64,000 bases of DNA, from contig SDUX01000002.1 in NCBI GenBank assembly GCA_008729055.1, forward strand, positions 1,492,496 to 1,556,495, read 5' to 3'. This document shows, piece after piece, positions 23,180 through 32,596 of the stretch (within the stretch, counting starts at the first letter, position 1; each line of letters opens with the position of its first letter). The translations under genes and the position numbers were made by a program. The stretch is from Pyropia haitanensis. Taxonomy: Eukaryota; Rhodophyta; Bangiophyceae; Bangiales; Bangiaceae. The notes beneath the pieces were generated by a model. The model was not told the origin of the DNA and searched no databases. It saw only the letters and a program-made list of their open reading frames with translations.

Positions 23180-24871
23180 CTAGCCCACGAGGCGACGAAA
23201 CAACTCGTCTTCCGATCTGGGAAGCCCACGCACGGGAGCCTCACCGCTCGTGGTAACGGGCCCGGGCGCTGGTCCTGCAGCAGCCGGTGATGACCCCGGT
23301 CCATCCGCTGGCGCAGGCGCGGTCCGAGCAACAAAAGAGGGGGGCGCCGAGGCGACCACCCCGGGCGCAGCCCAGCCAGCCGCGCTGACGCCCTCCGCGC
23401 CCACCGGCGCAGCCGCCGAACGAGTAGGGGCGGTGGGGGGCGTCGCGGCGACGTACCCAGGCGAGGCCCAACCAACCCGGTACGCAGGCGTGTCGGCGGG
23501 AGCGCGAGAAGGGGGGCGAGGAGCGGCGGCTACTGACCAGGCAGCCCGGGGGGTCTCGTCGCCACCCCCCGGCGCGGCCGCAAAATGAGTAGCGCGGGCG
23601 AGAGAAAAGTGGGGGGCGCCAGCGGGCGTCGGCCCAGCACCTCCGAGGGCGCTGGCACGGCCGACCTCTGCGGCAGCCGACCAGACAGCGAGGACGCGGG
23701 TGTGGGGTGGGGAGCCAGCGGGCAATGGCCAAGCAGCCCGGACGATGTCGGCACCACCCCCTGGCGCGGCCGCGAACCGAGTAGCATGAGCAAGCGGAGG
23801 GTGAAGGGAGACAGCAGGAGCCGGCCACGCAGCTCGCAGGGCGTCGGCGCTACCCGCCGATGCAGGCGCCGGCCGGACAGCGGTGGCGAGGGGGGGGTGA
23901 GCGTCGCTAGCGGGCGCCGGCCGACCAGCTCGCCGGACGCCGGTGGCACCGCCCAGCGTGTCCGCCGACCGGACAGCGGGGGGGGGAAGGTTGGGTGCAG
24001 TGCCATCAGGCACCTGTGGAGCAGCGCGGGTGGCGTGGGCGCCACCCCCAGGCACGTCCCCCGACCGGAAAACTTCGCCGGGGGGGGGGGGGGGGTCACC
24101 AGCGGGCGCCGGCCAACCAGCTCGCCCGACGCCGGCGACACCCCGCGGCGTCTCCGCCGACCAAACAGCGGGGGGGGGGGGGAAGGGGCGGGCAGCGCCA
24201 GCGGGCACCTGCGAGGAAGCCCACGAGGCGTCGGCGCCACCCCCAGGCGCGTCCCCTGACCGGAGAGCTTGGCCGAGGGGGGAGAGGGGGGCCCCGGCGG
24301 GCACCGGGGGTGTGTGGAAAGCAGGAGAGGGGGCGCTCGTGGCAGGCTCTGGGGCGGACGCCGATGGGGCGGCGGGTTGCGTCATGGCGATGTCGTCAGA
24401 CAAATTGCACGTTTGCCCCATAAGTGAGCGAGCCAGTAAAGAGCAAGCCCCCCAACTCGCAACGCACACCTTCAAACGGGCGTCTGCGGCCTCAACAATG
24501 CGAATCGCCGCTTCCAACTGCCGGTCAGAGTGGTTGCAAAACGTCTTACCTGGCAAGTGAACCACGGCCGCCGACACCGCCTTCGATAAGTGGTCTCGAT
24601 CATTCTCATTGATGCCCAAAACAGAGCCATACACATTGTTCTTTGCGATGGCTTTCTTGGGCGCAATCACCGTCCGGTGGTCCGTGTTGCCTTCCGAGAT
24701 GAAAAAGCCTCCGCGGCCGTTGGTGCGCCTACGCGACGGCCGTGCGACCCGCCGGCCCCGTCCACTCAACGACGGGCGAGGCAGCCGCACCCACGCCGAG
24801 GGTGATGGCGCGACAGCATCAGAAGGGAGGGCAGCCACCCTCGAAGAAGGGACAAAGGCGGCGACGCCCAC
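23180..24871 (-). CDS. Second transposon gene: repeat-rich protein of unknown function
   Basis: A 563-codon open frame ending LFRRLVG at 23180. The N-terminal part shown here includes FFISEGNTDHRTVIAPKK and a well-mixed segment with KTFCNHSDRQLEAAIRIVEA that looks like a folded domain. The remaining roughly 370 residues are degenerate repeats of about 25-35 residues built around GADxxRAAWPAPAGxPPP. The true start is probably upstream. A splice acceptor (TTTATTTTTTCTCAG) near 25375 and coding-like sequence VSGLAAAAAAAADLEISPAS just after it suggest a multi-exon transcript that crosses the 27-bp repeat array. CACTA elements usually encode an accessory DNA-binding protein (TnpA) beside the transposase; this may be its counterpart, by position only. 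Confidence 0.5.
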   Translation of the reverse strand: MGVAAFVPSSRVAALPSDAVAPSPSAWVRLPRPSLSGRGRRVARPSRRRTNGRGGFFISEGNTDHRTVIAPKKAIAKNNVYGSVLGINENDRDHLSKAVSAAVVHLPGKTFCNHSDRQLEAAIRIVEAADARLKVCVASWGACSLLARSLMGQTCNLSDDIAMTQPAAPSASAPEPATSAPSPAFHTPPVPAGAPLSPLGQALRSGDAPGGGADASWASSQVPAGAARPFPPPPAVWSAETPRGVAGVGRAGWPAPAGDPPPPPGEVFRSGDVPGGGAHATRAAPQVPDGTAPNLPPPAVRSADTLGGATGVRRAGRPAPASDAHPPLATAVRPAPASAGSADALRAAWPAPAVSLHPPLAHATRFAAAPGGGADIVRAAWPLPAGSPPHTRVLAVWSAAAEVGRASALGGAGPTPAGAPHFSLARATHFAAAPGGGDETPRAAWSVAAAPRPPSRAPADTPAYRVGWASPGYVAATPPTAPTRSAAAPVGAEGVSAAGWAAPGVVASAPPSFVARTAPAPADGPGSSPAAAGPAPGPVTTSGEAPVRGLPRSEDELFRRLVG

Positions 24872-25265
24872 AGCAGGGGGGGGGGCGGCGACGCCCGCAA
24901 CAGGGGGGGGGGCGGCGACGCCCGCAACAGGGGGGGGGGGGCGGCGACGCCCGCATCAGGGGGCGGGGCGGCGACGCCCGCAACAGGGGGCGGGGCGGCG
25001 ACGCCCGCAGCAGAAGGGGGGGCGGCGACGCCCGCAGCAGGGGGCGGGGCGGCGACGCCCGCAACAGGGGGCGGGGCGGCGACGCCCGCAGCAGAAGGGG
25101 GGGCGGCGACGCCCGCAGCAGGGGGCGGGGCGGCGACGCCCGCAGCAGGGGGCGGGGCGGCGACGCTCGCAACAGGGGGCGGGGCGGCAACGCCCGCAGC
25201 AGCAGGGGGGGCGGCGACGCCCGCAGCAGGGGGGGGACAGCGCCGCTCGCGGCAAGGGGGGGGGG
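24855..25265. repeat. 27-bp minisatellite, about 14-15 copies
   Basis: Tandem units of 27 bases around GGCGGCGACGCCCGCAACAG followed by a G-rich spacer. On the minus strand each unit reads as a nine-residue GVAAPPPAA repeat, on the plus strand as RRRPQQGAG. It lies within the transposon between its two genes, or in an exon of the second gene. Variation among units is mostly A/G changes and G-run length. Confidence 0.9.
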
Positions 25266-25589
25266 GGAGACGCCCGCTGGAAAACGGGCCACCTCCACAG
25301 GTCCAGGAACTGCGGCGCTTGCCGGACTGATTTCTAGATCGGCTGCCGCAGCAGCTGCAGCCGCCAGTCCACTGACTGAGAAAAAATAAAAGCAGAGGTG
25401 TGCAGGCAAAGAGACAAACGCTCCAAAAGAAGATGAAGCGCGCCGCGCAAGTGTCAGAGTATGCGCCAACCGGATGGCGTACGTCGTAAATTGACCGTGC
25501 GCCTGCGAGGGGCGAACGCAAAAGAGGGAAAAGAAAAGGAGAGTAAGGCAGGAAGGGGGGGGGGGGCGCATGGACTAGTAATGCTGACG

Positions 25590-25936
25590 TGAGCTCACGG
25601 GAAGGTACGTACCCGGAGTAGGTGCTCGCCGCCGAAGAGAAAAACGACGTGGGGGCGGTGAAGGTGCATTACCCCGCTGCCTCCGTCGCTGTGGCATTGC
25701 ACCTGGTGGTGACAACCTTGGTCGTCGAGGAGAGGAGGTGCACGAACACGATGACCAGGGCACGGGCAAAGGTGACGGACGAGCGATCTCCACGGACCCA
25801 CGGCCGCTTTATCAACCCTCCAGCACCAGCCCAGACGAGTCGCCGCGGCAGGGCACTCATGGCGAACGTTTACTGGTCGATTGGCAACCTTTTAAAAACA
25901 AAAAATAAAAAAAAAAAATTACGAACAGCGACTTTT
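25590..25936 (-). other. Spacer between the two transposon genes, possible first exon of the second gene
   Basis: An AT-rich stretch at 25890-25925 follows the transposase stop. A minus-strand frame beginning MSALPRRLVWAGAGG at 25858 and a possible donor GTACGTACC near 25610 could form an upstream exon of the second gene. Not provable from sequence alone. Confidence 0.3.
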
Positions 25937-28882
25937 TCATGAAAGGCTAGAAAATGGCTCGCGCGGATGAAGGATGTGGTGCTTTCCACGGGAGAACAGC
26001 GTTCCGACAACAGCGTCAATGGCTCCCACGGCGACGTACCGCCTGAGCCCCCCAAAGCTCGAGAAGCAAGGCAGCCCAAAGCGAGTCTCAGGCAGACCGT
26101 ACTTGCCCAGACGGTCTCCCCCGGACCGAATACACTCAATATAAGCAAAAGCCATGGGTGTTCCGGACGCAAAAACGGCCACGTAGTGCAAGACCAGTCC
26201 GTAGACAGAGACGTTCACCGCTTGCTCCGCTCCGTCGGCACCCTCCACACGGTCGCTGGACCGCACGCGCACAAAGTTGTTTCGACGACGCGCCCCGTCG
26301 TCGTCTGACGGGCAGCTCCGTGAGCCCGCCACAACGCCATTTTCCAGTCGCACGCGAAAATATTTCAGACCGCGTATGGCGTCCGGCACCGGGTCCACAC
26401 GCTCGGCCGTGAGCACAGCCTTCATCGCGTCAAGCTCGAGTCCGGACAGCATTGCTGGCTTGCTTTGCGGAGGCAGAAGCACAAATCTTGAATTATCGCC
26501 CGATGGAAACGGAGTTTCAACCGGAGATGTTGACGGATGTATCTTGCCATTGGCCTCAGCCCACTCCTCAGGTAAAAATGTTTCACCGAACGCCGTAATC
26601 AGCTCGGCCTGATACTTGCGCGAGATGGATTTGACTAAGCTCGGGTACGCATTCGACCTTGACCCGACGAGCTTCGGAAGAGTTCCAATCAATCGTTCCA
26701 TGACAAATTGCCAGTAAGTCCAGATTGGACCACAGCTGCGCACGTTCGACGCGATGTCCAGAACAGCAGCAACTGTTGACCGGCAGAGAGGAAGCCTGGC
26801 CTCCACCCCCCCGTAAACGTGAGTGTAGTACTCGCGACAAAAGCTCTTGAAGCTGGCGTCTGCGGCCTCGACCTCGCTCAATGAAACAGGTTGAGGTCGA
26901 AACAGGATGCGACTGGCGCGTACCAAGTGCATGAGCATGTCGTACAGGGCGGGCGCCACGCGGTTGGCAAGTACAACTTCGGCCGTGCTTAACAAGAAAA
27001 ACATCCAGTCCACAGCCTTGTATGACCGGAAAGATATCGCCAAATTCCGGAGAGAACGCGCTTGAGAGCACGGCACAGTAGCCCGTGCATTGCGTAGTTC
27101 CGCCCCAATATCTGCGACAACAGCTGGAGGAAGAGCGAGGTGACTGAATTCCGCTGGACCGCCAAGCTGGCCGGAAAAAATCAACCACAGGAGGGGCGTC
27201 ACGTTCAGAAGGAGAAGGTGCATGCAGTCGTAGGGCATCAGAGAAGGTCCGACGTCCCACAAGTACTTCAGCGCCGGGTATTTAGCTCGCTGTTCAGGAC
27301 TTGGCGATAAAAACAGGGAGTATCCCTTGAAGCCTGTGCGCTTGCTCAATTCCTTAACATGGCTCTGCGGCCTGCCGTTTCGACGCGCTCCCTCAACCAG
27401 GTTAATTTGCGCGGCGACTGATGCGGCTGTGCGCCGGGGAGCTGGGCAGTTGTCCACAGCAAAGAGGACTTGGTTCGTCCTCGGGTTGACCGGCGGGTAG
27501 TACGTGTGTGACTTATAGTACACTCCGCTGAAGGCGCGGAACCGGTTCGGCTGGTACCCGTTGTGCCCGGTGGCATTCGCGATCTTATCCCCGGCGGGCA
27601 TGTCGGTGGAGATATGCAGCATGAAACCGCGGAGGGTGTGCAGCCCCTGCCTGCCCGCCACGGTCACCCCAGGCACTCCAATAGCAAGGGTGTTTAGCTC
27701 TTCCGCAATTGGGTCAAGATATGACTCCAAATCCGCCGGCTGCTTCGGTCCAGGAGTGACGCAAAGCAGTATTTGGTTGACCAGGCTCGTTCTAGAATCT
27801 GCTGGTAAGTTGAGAATTGTTGCCACGACTGGCCATCCTTGAAATCCTTGTTGTCGCCAAGCTTCAAAACCGTCGGTGGAAAGGCTGAAAGCAACGTCCG
27901 TGTCTGCTTGGAAGTAGCCTTGCTGGACTGCATTTCGGAAGTTTGAACCGTCGTACCAATCATCGATGCTGATTCTTGATTGGGATGCTCGCTGTCTCGC
28001 GTGCGCCATGCCAGCAGTCATGTCCAATCCGAGGGTTGGATCTCCCAGCATCGCTGTCAGCCACGGGATCATCGGCCAATACGTCACCTGCTTCCGAGGA
28101 GTGGTGGTGCCCGTCTTGTACCTTGCCTGCTTACATATGTCGCAGGCGTCGAGGGTGGCCCTCCCGGCCGTGAAGGCGACGCACCCAGCAGGGCAGGCAT
28201 CAAAGCGTTTTTCCCGGAGGTCGACCGCAGCGCCGGCTAGCTTCTGCTGGCGATAAGGAGAGCGGTACTTGAGCGAGTGACACTGCAGCCGTAGAATGTC
28301 CCCGACGGCCTCTCTTGAGAGATTGTGCTGCACGCTCACCGCATAAAAAACAAGGTCGTGCAAGACGTGGCGAAACTGCTCGACAGGAAGAAGGACTTGG
28401 TTTCTCTGGTCATCCCTAGTGGCAGGCGCCGGGGAGAGGTTGAGTATGTCTCTATCTTCCTCGTCGGCCACGGAGCCATTCTCAGAAATGTCCAAAAGCT
28501 CGCTCTCTTCCTCGCACTCAGCTTCCTCCGCCTCCCCACCAGCAAGGTCCAACACGCCCCCACCCGCCCAGGGACCATCGCCCTCATCGGCCTCGCCACT
28601 ATCATCGTCCTCCCATTCACCGTCAGCACCCCCAACATCTCCAGCAGCCCCTCCCACCGCCGGTAGCCCAGCCCCCACCACAGGCTGCTCCCTCATCTCT
28701 GCTCCTCGTCCACCGTCTCCCGTTCGTTCGCCATCGACAGCGCGCTCGTCACCGCTTGCGCGTGCAGCGAAAGGTCGCTTGCGACCCATGTGGACAAAGA
28801 ATGTTGAACGGCTGACGAGAGCAGGTCCCCTTGCGCCGTCATCGGTGCAGCGCCAGCATCCGCACAGGCGCCTCTCCGACAT
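25937..28882 (-). CDS. Tnp2-like DDE transposase
   Basis: About 981 residues, intact. The ATG at 28880-28882 gives MSERRLCGCWRCTD followed by SRSTFFVHMGRKR, a CxCxxC...H zinc-binding start seen in Plavaka/Tnp2 transposases; the frame stays open to 28999. An acidic stretch is followed by HNLSREAVGDILR, a second Cys-rich segment (CPAGCVAF ... ACDICKQARY) and the RNase-H-like core. Candidate catalytic residues are the Asp in FSLSTDGFEAW, the Asp in FAVDNCPAP and the Glu in WQFVMERLIGTL, in the D-D-E order of this family. The stop TGA is at 25937. Codon composition is near 50-55% G+C, unlike the host genes, supporting separate mutational history. It would cut and paste the element by its terminal repeats. 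Confidence 0.9.
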   Translation of the reverse strand: MSERRLCGCWRCTDDGARGPALVSRSTFFVHMGRKRPFAARASGDERAVDGERTGDGGRGAEMREQPVVGAGLPAVGGAAGDVGGADGEWEDDDSGEADEGDGPWAGGGVLDLAGGEAEEAECEEESELLDISENGSVADEEDRDILNLSPAPATRDDQRNQVLLPVEQFRHVLHDLVFYAVSVQHNLSREAVGDILRLQCHSLKYRSPYRQQKLAGAAVDLREKRFDACPAGCVAFTAGRATLDACDICKQARYKTGTTTPRKQVTYWPMIPWLTAMLGDPTLGLDMTAGMAHARQRASQSRISIDDWYDGSNFRNAVQQGYFQADTDVAFSLSTDGFEAWRQQGFQGWPVVATILNLPADSRTSLVNQILLCVTPGPKQPADLESYLDPIAEELNTLAIGVPGVTVAGRQGLHTLRGFMLHISTDMPAGDKIANATGHNGYQPNRFRAFSGVYYKSHTYYPPVNPRTNQVLFAVDNCPAPRRTAASVAAQINLVEGARRNGRPQSHVKELSKRTGFKGYSLFLSPSPEQRAKYPALKYLWDVGPSLMPYDCMHLLLLNVTPLLWLIFSGQLGGPAEFSHLALPPAVVADIGAELRNARATVPCSQARSLRNLAISFRSYKAVDWMFFLLSTAEVVLANRVAPALYDMLMHLVRASRILFRPQPVSLSEVEAADASFKSFCREYYTHVYGGVEARLPLCRSTVAAVLDIASNVRSCGPIWTYWQFVMERLIGTLPKLVGSRSNAYPSLVKSISRKYQAELITAFGETFLPEEWAEANGKIHPSTSPVETPFPSGDNSRFVLLPPQSKPAMLSGLELDAMKAVLTAERVDPVPDAIRGLKYFRVRLENGVVAGSRSCPSDDDGARRRNNFVRVRSSDRVEGADGAEQAVNVSVYGLVLHYVAVFASGTPMAFAYIECIRSGGDRLGKYGLPETRFGLPCFSSFGGLRRYVAVGAIDAVVGTLFSRGKHHILHPREPFSSLS

Positions 28883-29214
28883 GGCGCAGGGGGGGGGGGG
28901 GCAAGCCGGTGTGAGGGCCAGTGGGGGTGGATGGGGGTCGGCAATCAAAGCGCGGCACAATGGATTGACGACTGATGGGATCACCGTTGGCACGCCCACC
29001 AGCTGCGTATTTACTTCCTCTCGGACGCTGCCTCGGACGAGTCTCCGAGAACGGGTTGGTGGAAGGCACCGCCATCATCGCACGACAGCCAATGAGGAGA
29101 AAGTGTAAGCCTCCACTGCCCGGCCATAACGCCAGGCCGATTGCTAGGACTTTCTGGATCAAGATGGATGGTTCTGGAAGGCTCGCCACTGGACAGTTCT
29201 GGAACACTTCTCTG

Positions 29215-29377
29215 AGTTGCCTGGATAACAAGCCAGCACTGTCCTGGATATCCTCGGCCCGACTGACGAGCTGGTCGGATCAAAATAGAAGGCACGCCAT
29301 TGGACAGCTCCTATCGCCTGCCTGAATAACCAGGCAATCGGCGGGTTATCCAGCTGTGTGCCTGGTTATCCTGCCCG
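29215..29377. repeat. Right subterminal repeat zone
   Basis: Copies of CCTGGATAAC, CCTGGATATCC, GAATAACCAGGC, GGGTTATCCAG and CCTGGTTATCC mirror the left end. Confidence 0.7.
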
Positions 29378-29392
29378 AAATTTCCCGTAGGG
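29378..29392 (-). repeat. Right terminal inverted repeat of the Tnp2-type transposon
   Basis: AAATTTCCCGTAGGG, followed directly by TTG, the second copy of the target duplication. Confidence 0.9.
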
Positions 29393-29645
29393 TTGCAGCA
29401 GCGCGACTGCCCGCCCAGGCGGTCGTGACTGGCTAGCCTCTGCTCCAAACTCACCGCAGCCAATTCCACGACGACGCCCACTGGTACCGCTCTCGCCCGC
29501 GGTGGACTCCACGCGTTGACCACCGCGCCGCCTGTGGCCGCTGCCGCCGCCAACGCTGTGGTCTCACTCCTCTGTCTCCCTCCCCCCTCGCTCGATATTC
29601 CATCCCCGCTGCCTCCAGTCTTCTCCGCCCACGTTGCGTTGCAAG

Positions 29646-30544
29646 ATGGATGCCCTCCCGCTTGGCCATGTGTGCCGCCGCCGCCGGTCTGCGGCGGTGG
29701 CCATCGCCACCGCTGCCTCCGCCGCTGCTGTTATGATGGTCGTGTTAGTGGCCACCACCACGGCCAACGCAACTGCCGTGGCGTCCGCCTTGCTAGCGGT
29801 AGCTGGTGGTGAGAGCGGTGCCGTCGGCGGTGACGGTGCCATGGCAGCGGCGGCGTTAACAACCAGTGGCCGGCAGGCGTGCCCGACGGGCGCGTGTAAA
29901 TGCAAGAGGCTGGGGGTGGAGGCGGCGGTGGCCATGGCCAACACCATTTTTGAGGTGCTGGTGATGAGCTGCGGGACGGGCGGCTACAAGGTACGGATTA
30001 ACCAGTACTACAAGGGCTGCTCCCGACAGTACGTTGCGTTGTGGCTGGCTGCGGGTCGGGGGGGGGGTAGAGTGGGCGGGGTCACTGAAGAGTACGACAT
30101 TGTGGGTACCTGTTGCAGCGGCAACTAACGTGCCGTCGGTACGAGAGCGGTCCCAACTCACTGCCGCCGACTCCATGCTCTCCCCCCACCTGCCTGTGAC
30201 CGCCAAGTGTCAACCCACTGGTGCCTTGCTTTTGCCACAACCGCGGACGCCGCGGCTTCCCTGGCAGGGCAACGACTGCGGGGGTGCGGTCGAGCTCGAT
30301 TGCCCTCCCCATTGACCGGTCTTGCCCGCCGTCGCTGTTGGTTGGCCACACGTACGTGGTGGGCATGATGGGGAAAGGGGGCGCCCTCGGGGGCACCGCC
30401 TCGGGCTGCGGGCTGGTGGTGGACCTATCCGCGGCGGGCGCCGTTGCTGCCCTCCGCCCCGTGTACGCGTTTCCGCGCAAGCCTTGCAACGCCGTCATTA
30501 ATGGTAACTGCGCGGCGGGGACGGTCGGGCCGCGCAAGGTCTGA
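29646..30544 (+). CDS. NTR/TIMP-like secreted protein, probably two exons
   Basis: The ATG at 29646 (AAGATGG) begins MDALPLGHVCRRRRSAAVAIA with a strongly hydrophobic Ala/Val segment, a signal peptide or anchor. Then comes CPTGACKCKRLGVEAAVAMA, followed by the strand pattern FEVLVMSCGTGGYKVRINQYYKGC, which matches the netrin/TIMP (NTR) fold start CxC...F..a...V......Y.V.V...YKG. The same frame stops at 30126-30128. A second frame down to 30544 supplies the missing half: SCPPSLLVGHTYVVGMMG, then ASGCGLVVDLSAA and PRKPCNAVINGNC, equivalent to CG..L.VG..YLV.G......C. An intron between about 30020 and 30262 (acceptor CTGGCAG) would join them; exact borders are uncertain. Protease-inhibitor or matrix-binding roles are known for animal relatives only. 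Confidence 0.55.
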
Positions 30545-32596
30545 CGGGGGAACGGCGGGGACCCGGTAGCGGCAGCGGGTTGCGGGCGGCATTGGTGGGG
30601 AGAGGGGCGCCGATTGTAGAAGTGCCCTAGGGGTTGGGACGCGGGCGGAGGGGTGCAGCGCCTGGCTGGCCACCGCTACGCGCCGTCGACAATGCCCCTG
30701 ACCTTCCCTCGAAAGGGACCCGTTTTGCAACCCCGCCCCACCTCTGCTGCCCGCTGCGGTAGGCCGATCGTGGCGCCCACCTCAGACCTGACCCTGCCGG
30801 ATCGCAGGGGAGAACAGGCCGCGCCGCCAGGAGGGCGGCAGGCACCGACGCGCCGCAGGGGTCTGGGCCTGGCGCAGCCGTGGGCGCCTCACCGCAGTCG
30901 CGTGGGGGACGCCTCTACCCCGCCCCCCGCGCCCCGCCCGCAACGCAGGGGAAGGGGGCAAGTGCCGGCGGGAACGCAGCAGCGGCTCGGCCCCGACGCC
31001 CGCCGCTGCGCCGGTACGGACACGCTGGGCGCAACTGGCGGCCGCGGCGGCGGGCTGGCGGCCAATGCGCCAGGTGGGGTGCCGCCCAAGCGGCGTCGCA
31101 GAGGGGTGGGGAGGCGTGGATCCGCCGTCCCCCGCGGGCGCATGGATCTGCCCCTCTACCGGGCGCGGATCCGCCAGTAGGCGGCCGCTGCCGCCGCCGC
31201 CGCGACCGCCGCCGCCGCCGCCGCCGCTGCCAAAGCCAGCGTGGCTCGGCGTCCACGGGGGGGCCGCACCCCCACTCCCCCAGCCGCCGGTGGTGCACGG
31301 GGACGCGCCCCCCCCCTCCCACGACGAGGATGCGCGTAGGCTGCGCCGCCGCGGCTCAAACCGGCGCCGCGGGATTCGCTGGCGCGCGCCGGCGGACGGA
31401 GCGGGAACTGCGCCGCCGACCGCCCGGCAGACATCAACGGGAGCGCCCGGCCCGCTGCCCACCGCCTCACTGCGCACGGACGCGCAGAGTTGCAGAGCCG
31501 ACGGCCGTCATCGCCGGCCGGCGGGACAAGCGCCCGTGGCGGTCAGGCACGCGGCGGCCGCCGCGCTCACGACCTCCGCGTGTCGGGCGGCGGCGGTCGC
31601 CAAGCCGCGCCGCCGACTGTCACTTCAGGCGGCCGGTTGGCCGACCGGCGACGCCCCCTTCCTCCCCTCCCCCCCGGCTCTTGTCGGCCTTGCCGCCGCC
31701 TCGCGAGCGGCGTGACCCCTCCTGGGCGCGCCCTCGGACGCCGCGTGGCCACTGCCACGGCCGCCGCCGCCGCCGCGCGTCCGCCCACGCCCGAGCCGAC
31801 GACAGCCAGCACCGCCGCTGCTGGGGGGAAGGTGGCCTCGCACCCCTCAGCTGAGGGGCGGCTCCCTGAACGTGTTGTCGTGTGGCACTAGCAGTCAATT
31901 TAAGCAGAGGCCCACAGGGTCAGGCCCCGCAACGTCGTGGTAGGCCGCGAGAACACACTTGCAAGCTGCGGCTTGGCGCCCCAGCGACGGTCGGGAGCTC
32001 GACTTCATCCTCAAGCGCAACCCCGAGCGGCTCACAACCGGAAACGAAGACTCACCGCAAAAGCGCGTGGAGTCGCAGAAAAAAAAAAACCAACAAATGG
32101 GGCGGCACCCGGTTGCACTGCAGGGACACACAAACACCCAAAATTTACAAGTGTAAACACGCCCAACCACAAAACCCCGTTGACCCCCCCACCACACCCA
32201 CAGAGTGCATGTCACGAAAAAAGAAGAGCCCACAAACAACAAAAAGAGGTCCACATGGCAATCCGAACGGCCAGCCAGCCTAAGGAACCACAGCCCCGAC
32301 AAGGTGCACGTCGGCGCCACGACCCGACCAACAGGGCTATCCAGCACAACGGCCGGGAAACGGGGTCCCGAAGGCGCGCGACGGGACGGAGCATGGTGCT
32401 GACGGTGCACCGCAGGCCCAGCCCACCGCAACCGCGGGAGCACAACCCAACACCCACCCACCATGGCGGGCAAAGCGCGCGCAGCATCCGCGACCACCAG
32501 AGCCCATGGCGCCGTGAAGGCAGACGCTCGAGGCGCTGCCCACAGCGGTGGGCATCGGACGGACAGCGGCAGCCGCAGCAGAGGCTGCCGGCGTGC
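30545..32596. other. Intergenic and 3' region of the zinc-finger gene
   Basis: 30.6-31.9 kb is GC-rich with compositional frames on both strands. 31.9-32.6 kb is AT-richer with an A run near 32081-32090 on the plus strand, likely the 3' flank of the minus-strand multi-finger gene. No separate gene is supported. Confidence 0.45.

Larger units (their letters stand above)
22900..29392 (-). mobile_element. Tnp2/Plavaka-type (CACTA-like) DNA transposon, apparently complete
   Basis: Both ends carry CCCTACGGGAAATTT in inverted orientation (22900-22914 and 29378-29392), with further partial match inward. They are flanked by the direct repeat TTG (22897-22899 and 29393-29395), the 3-bp duplication typical of the EnSpm/CACTA superfamily. 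Subterminal zones (22915-23110 and 29215-29380) hold many copies of GGTTATCC/GGATAACC in both orientations, likely transposase-binding sites. Inside, both on the minus strand, are a DDE transposase (25937-28882) and a repeat-rich second gene (23180 to about 25860). Base composition of the transposase is much less GC-rich than host genes. The intact long transposase frame and perfect TSD suggest recent insertion. Confidence 0.9.

Noticed and set aside
24855..25265. CRISPR-like array
   Set aside because: Repeats are directly adjacent without unique spacers, so it is a minisatellite; the context is eukaryotic.
24609..25337. Plus-strand repeat protein (RRRPQQGAG)n over the 27-bp minisatellite
   Set aside because: Any 27-bp repeat gives a long frame in every phase; both transposon genes and the likely splice acceptor are on the minus strand.
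28419..29108. Plus-strand Ser/Pro-rich frame opposite the transposase N-terminus
   Set aside because: Antisense of the acidic N-terminal region of an intact transposase.
31882..32283. Lys/Asn-rich plus-strand frame near 32 kb
   Set aside because: Lies in the AT-richer 3' flank of the minus-strand finger gene, without start context or motif.
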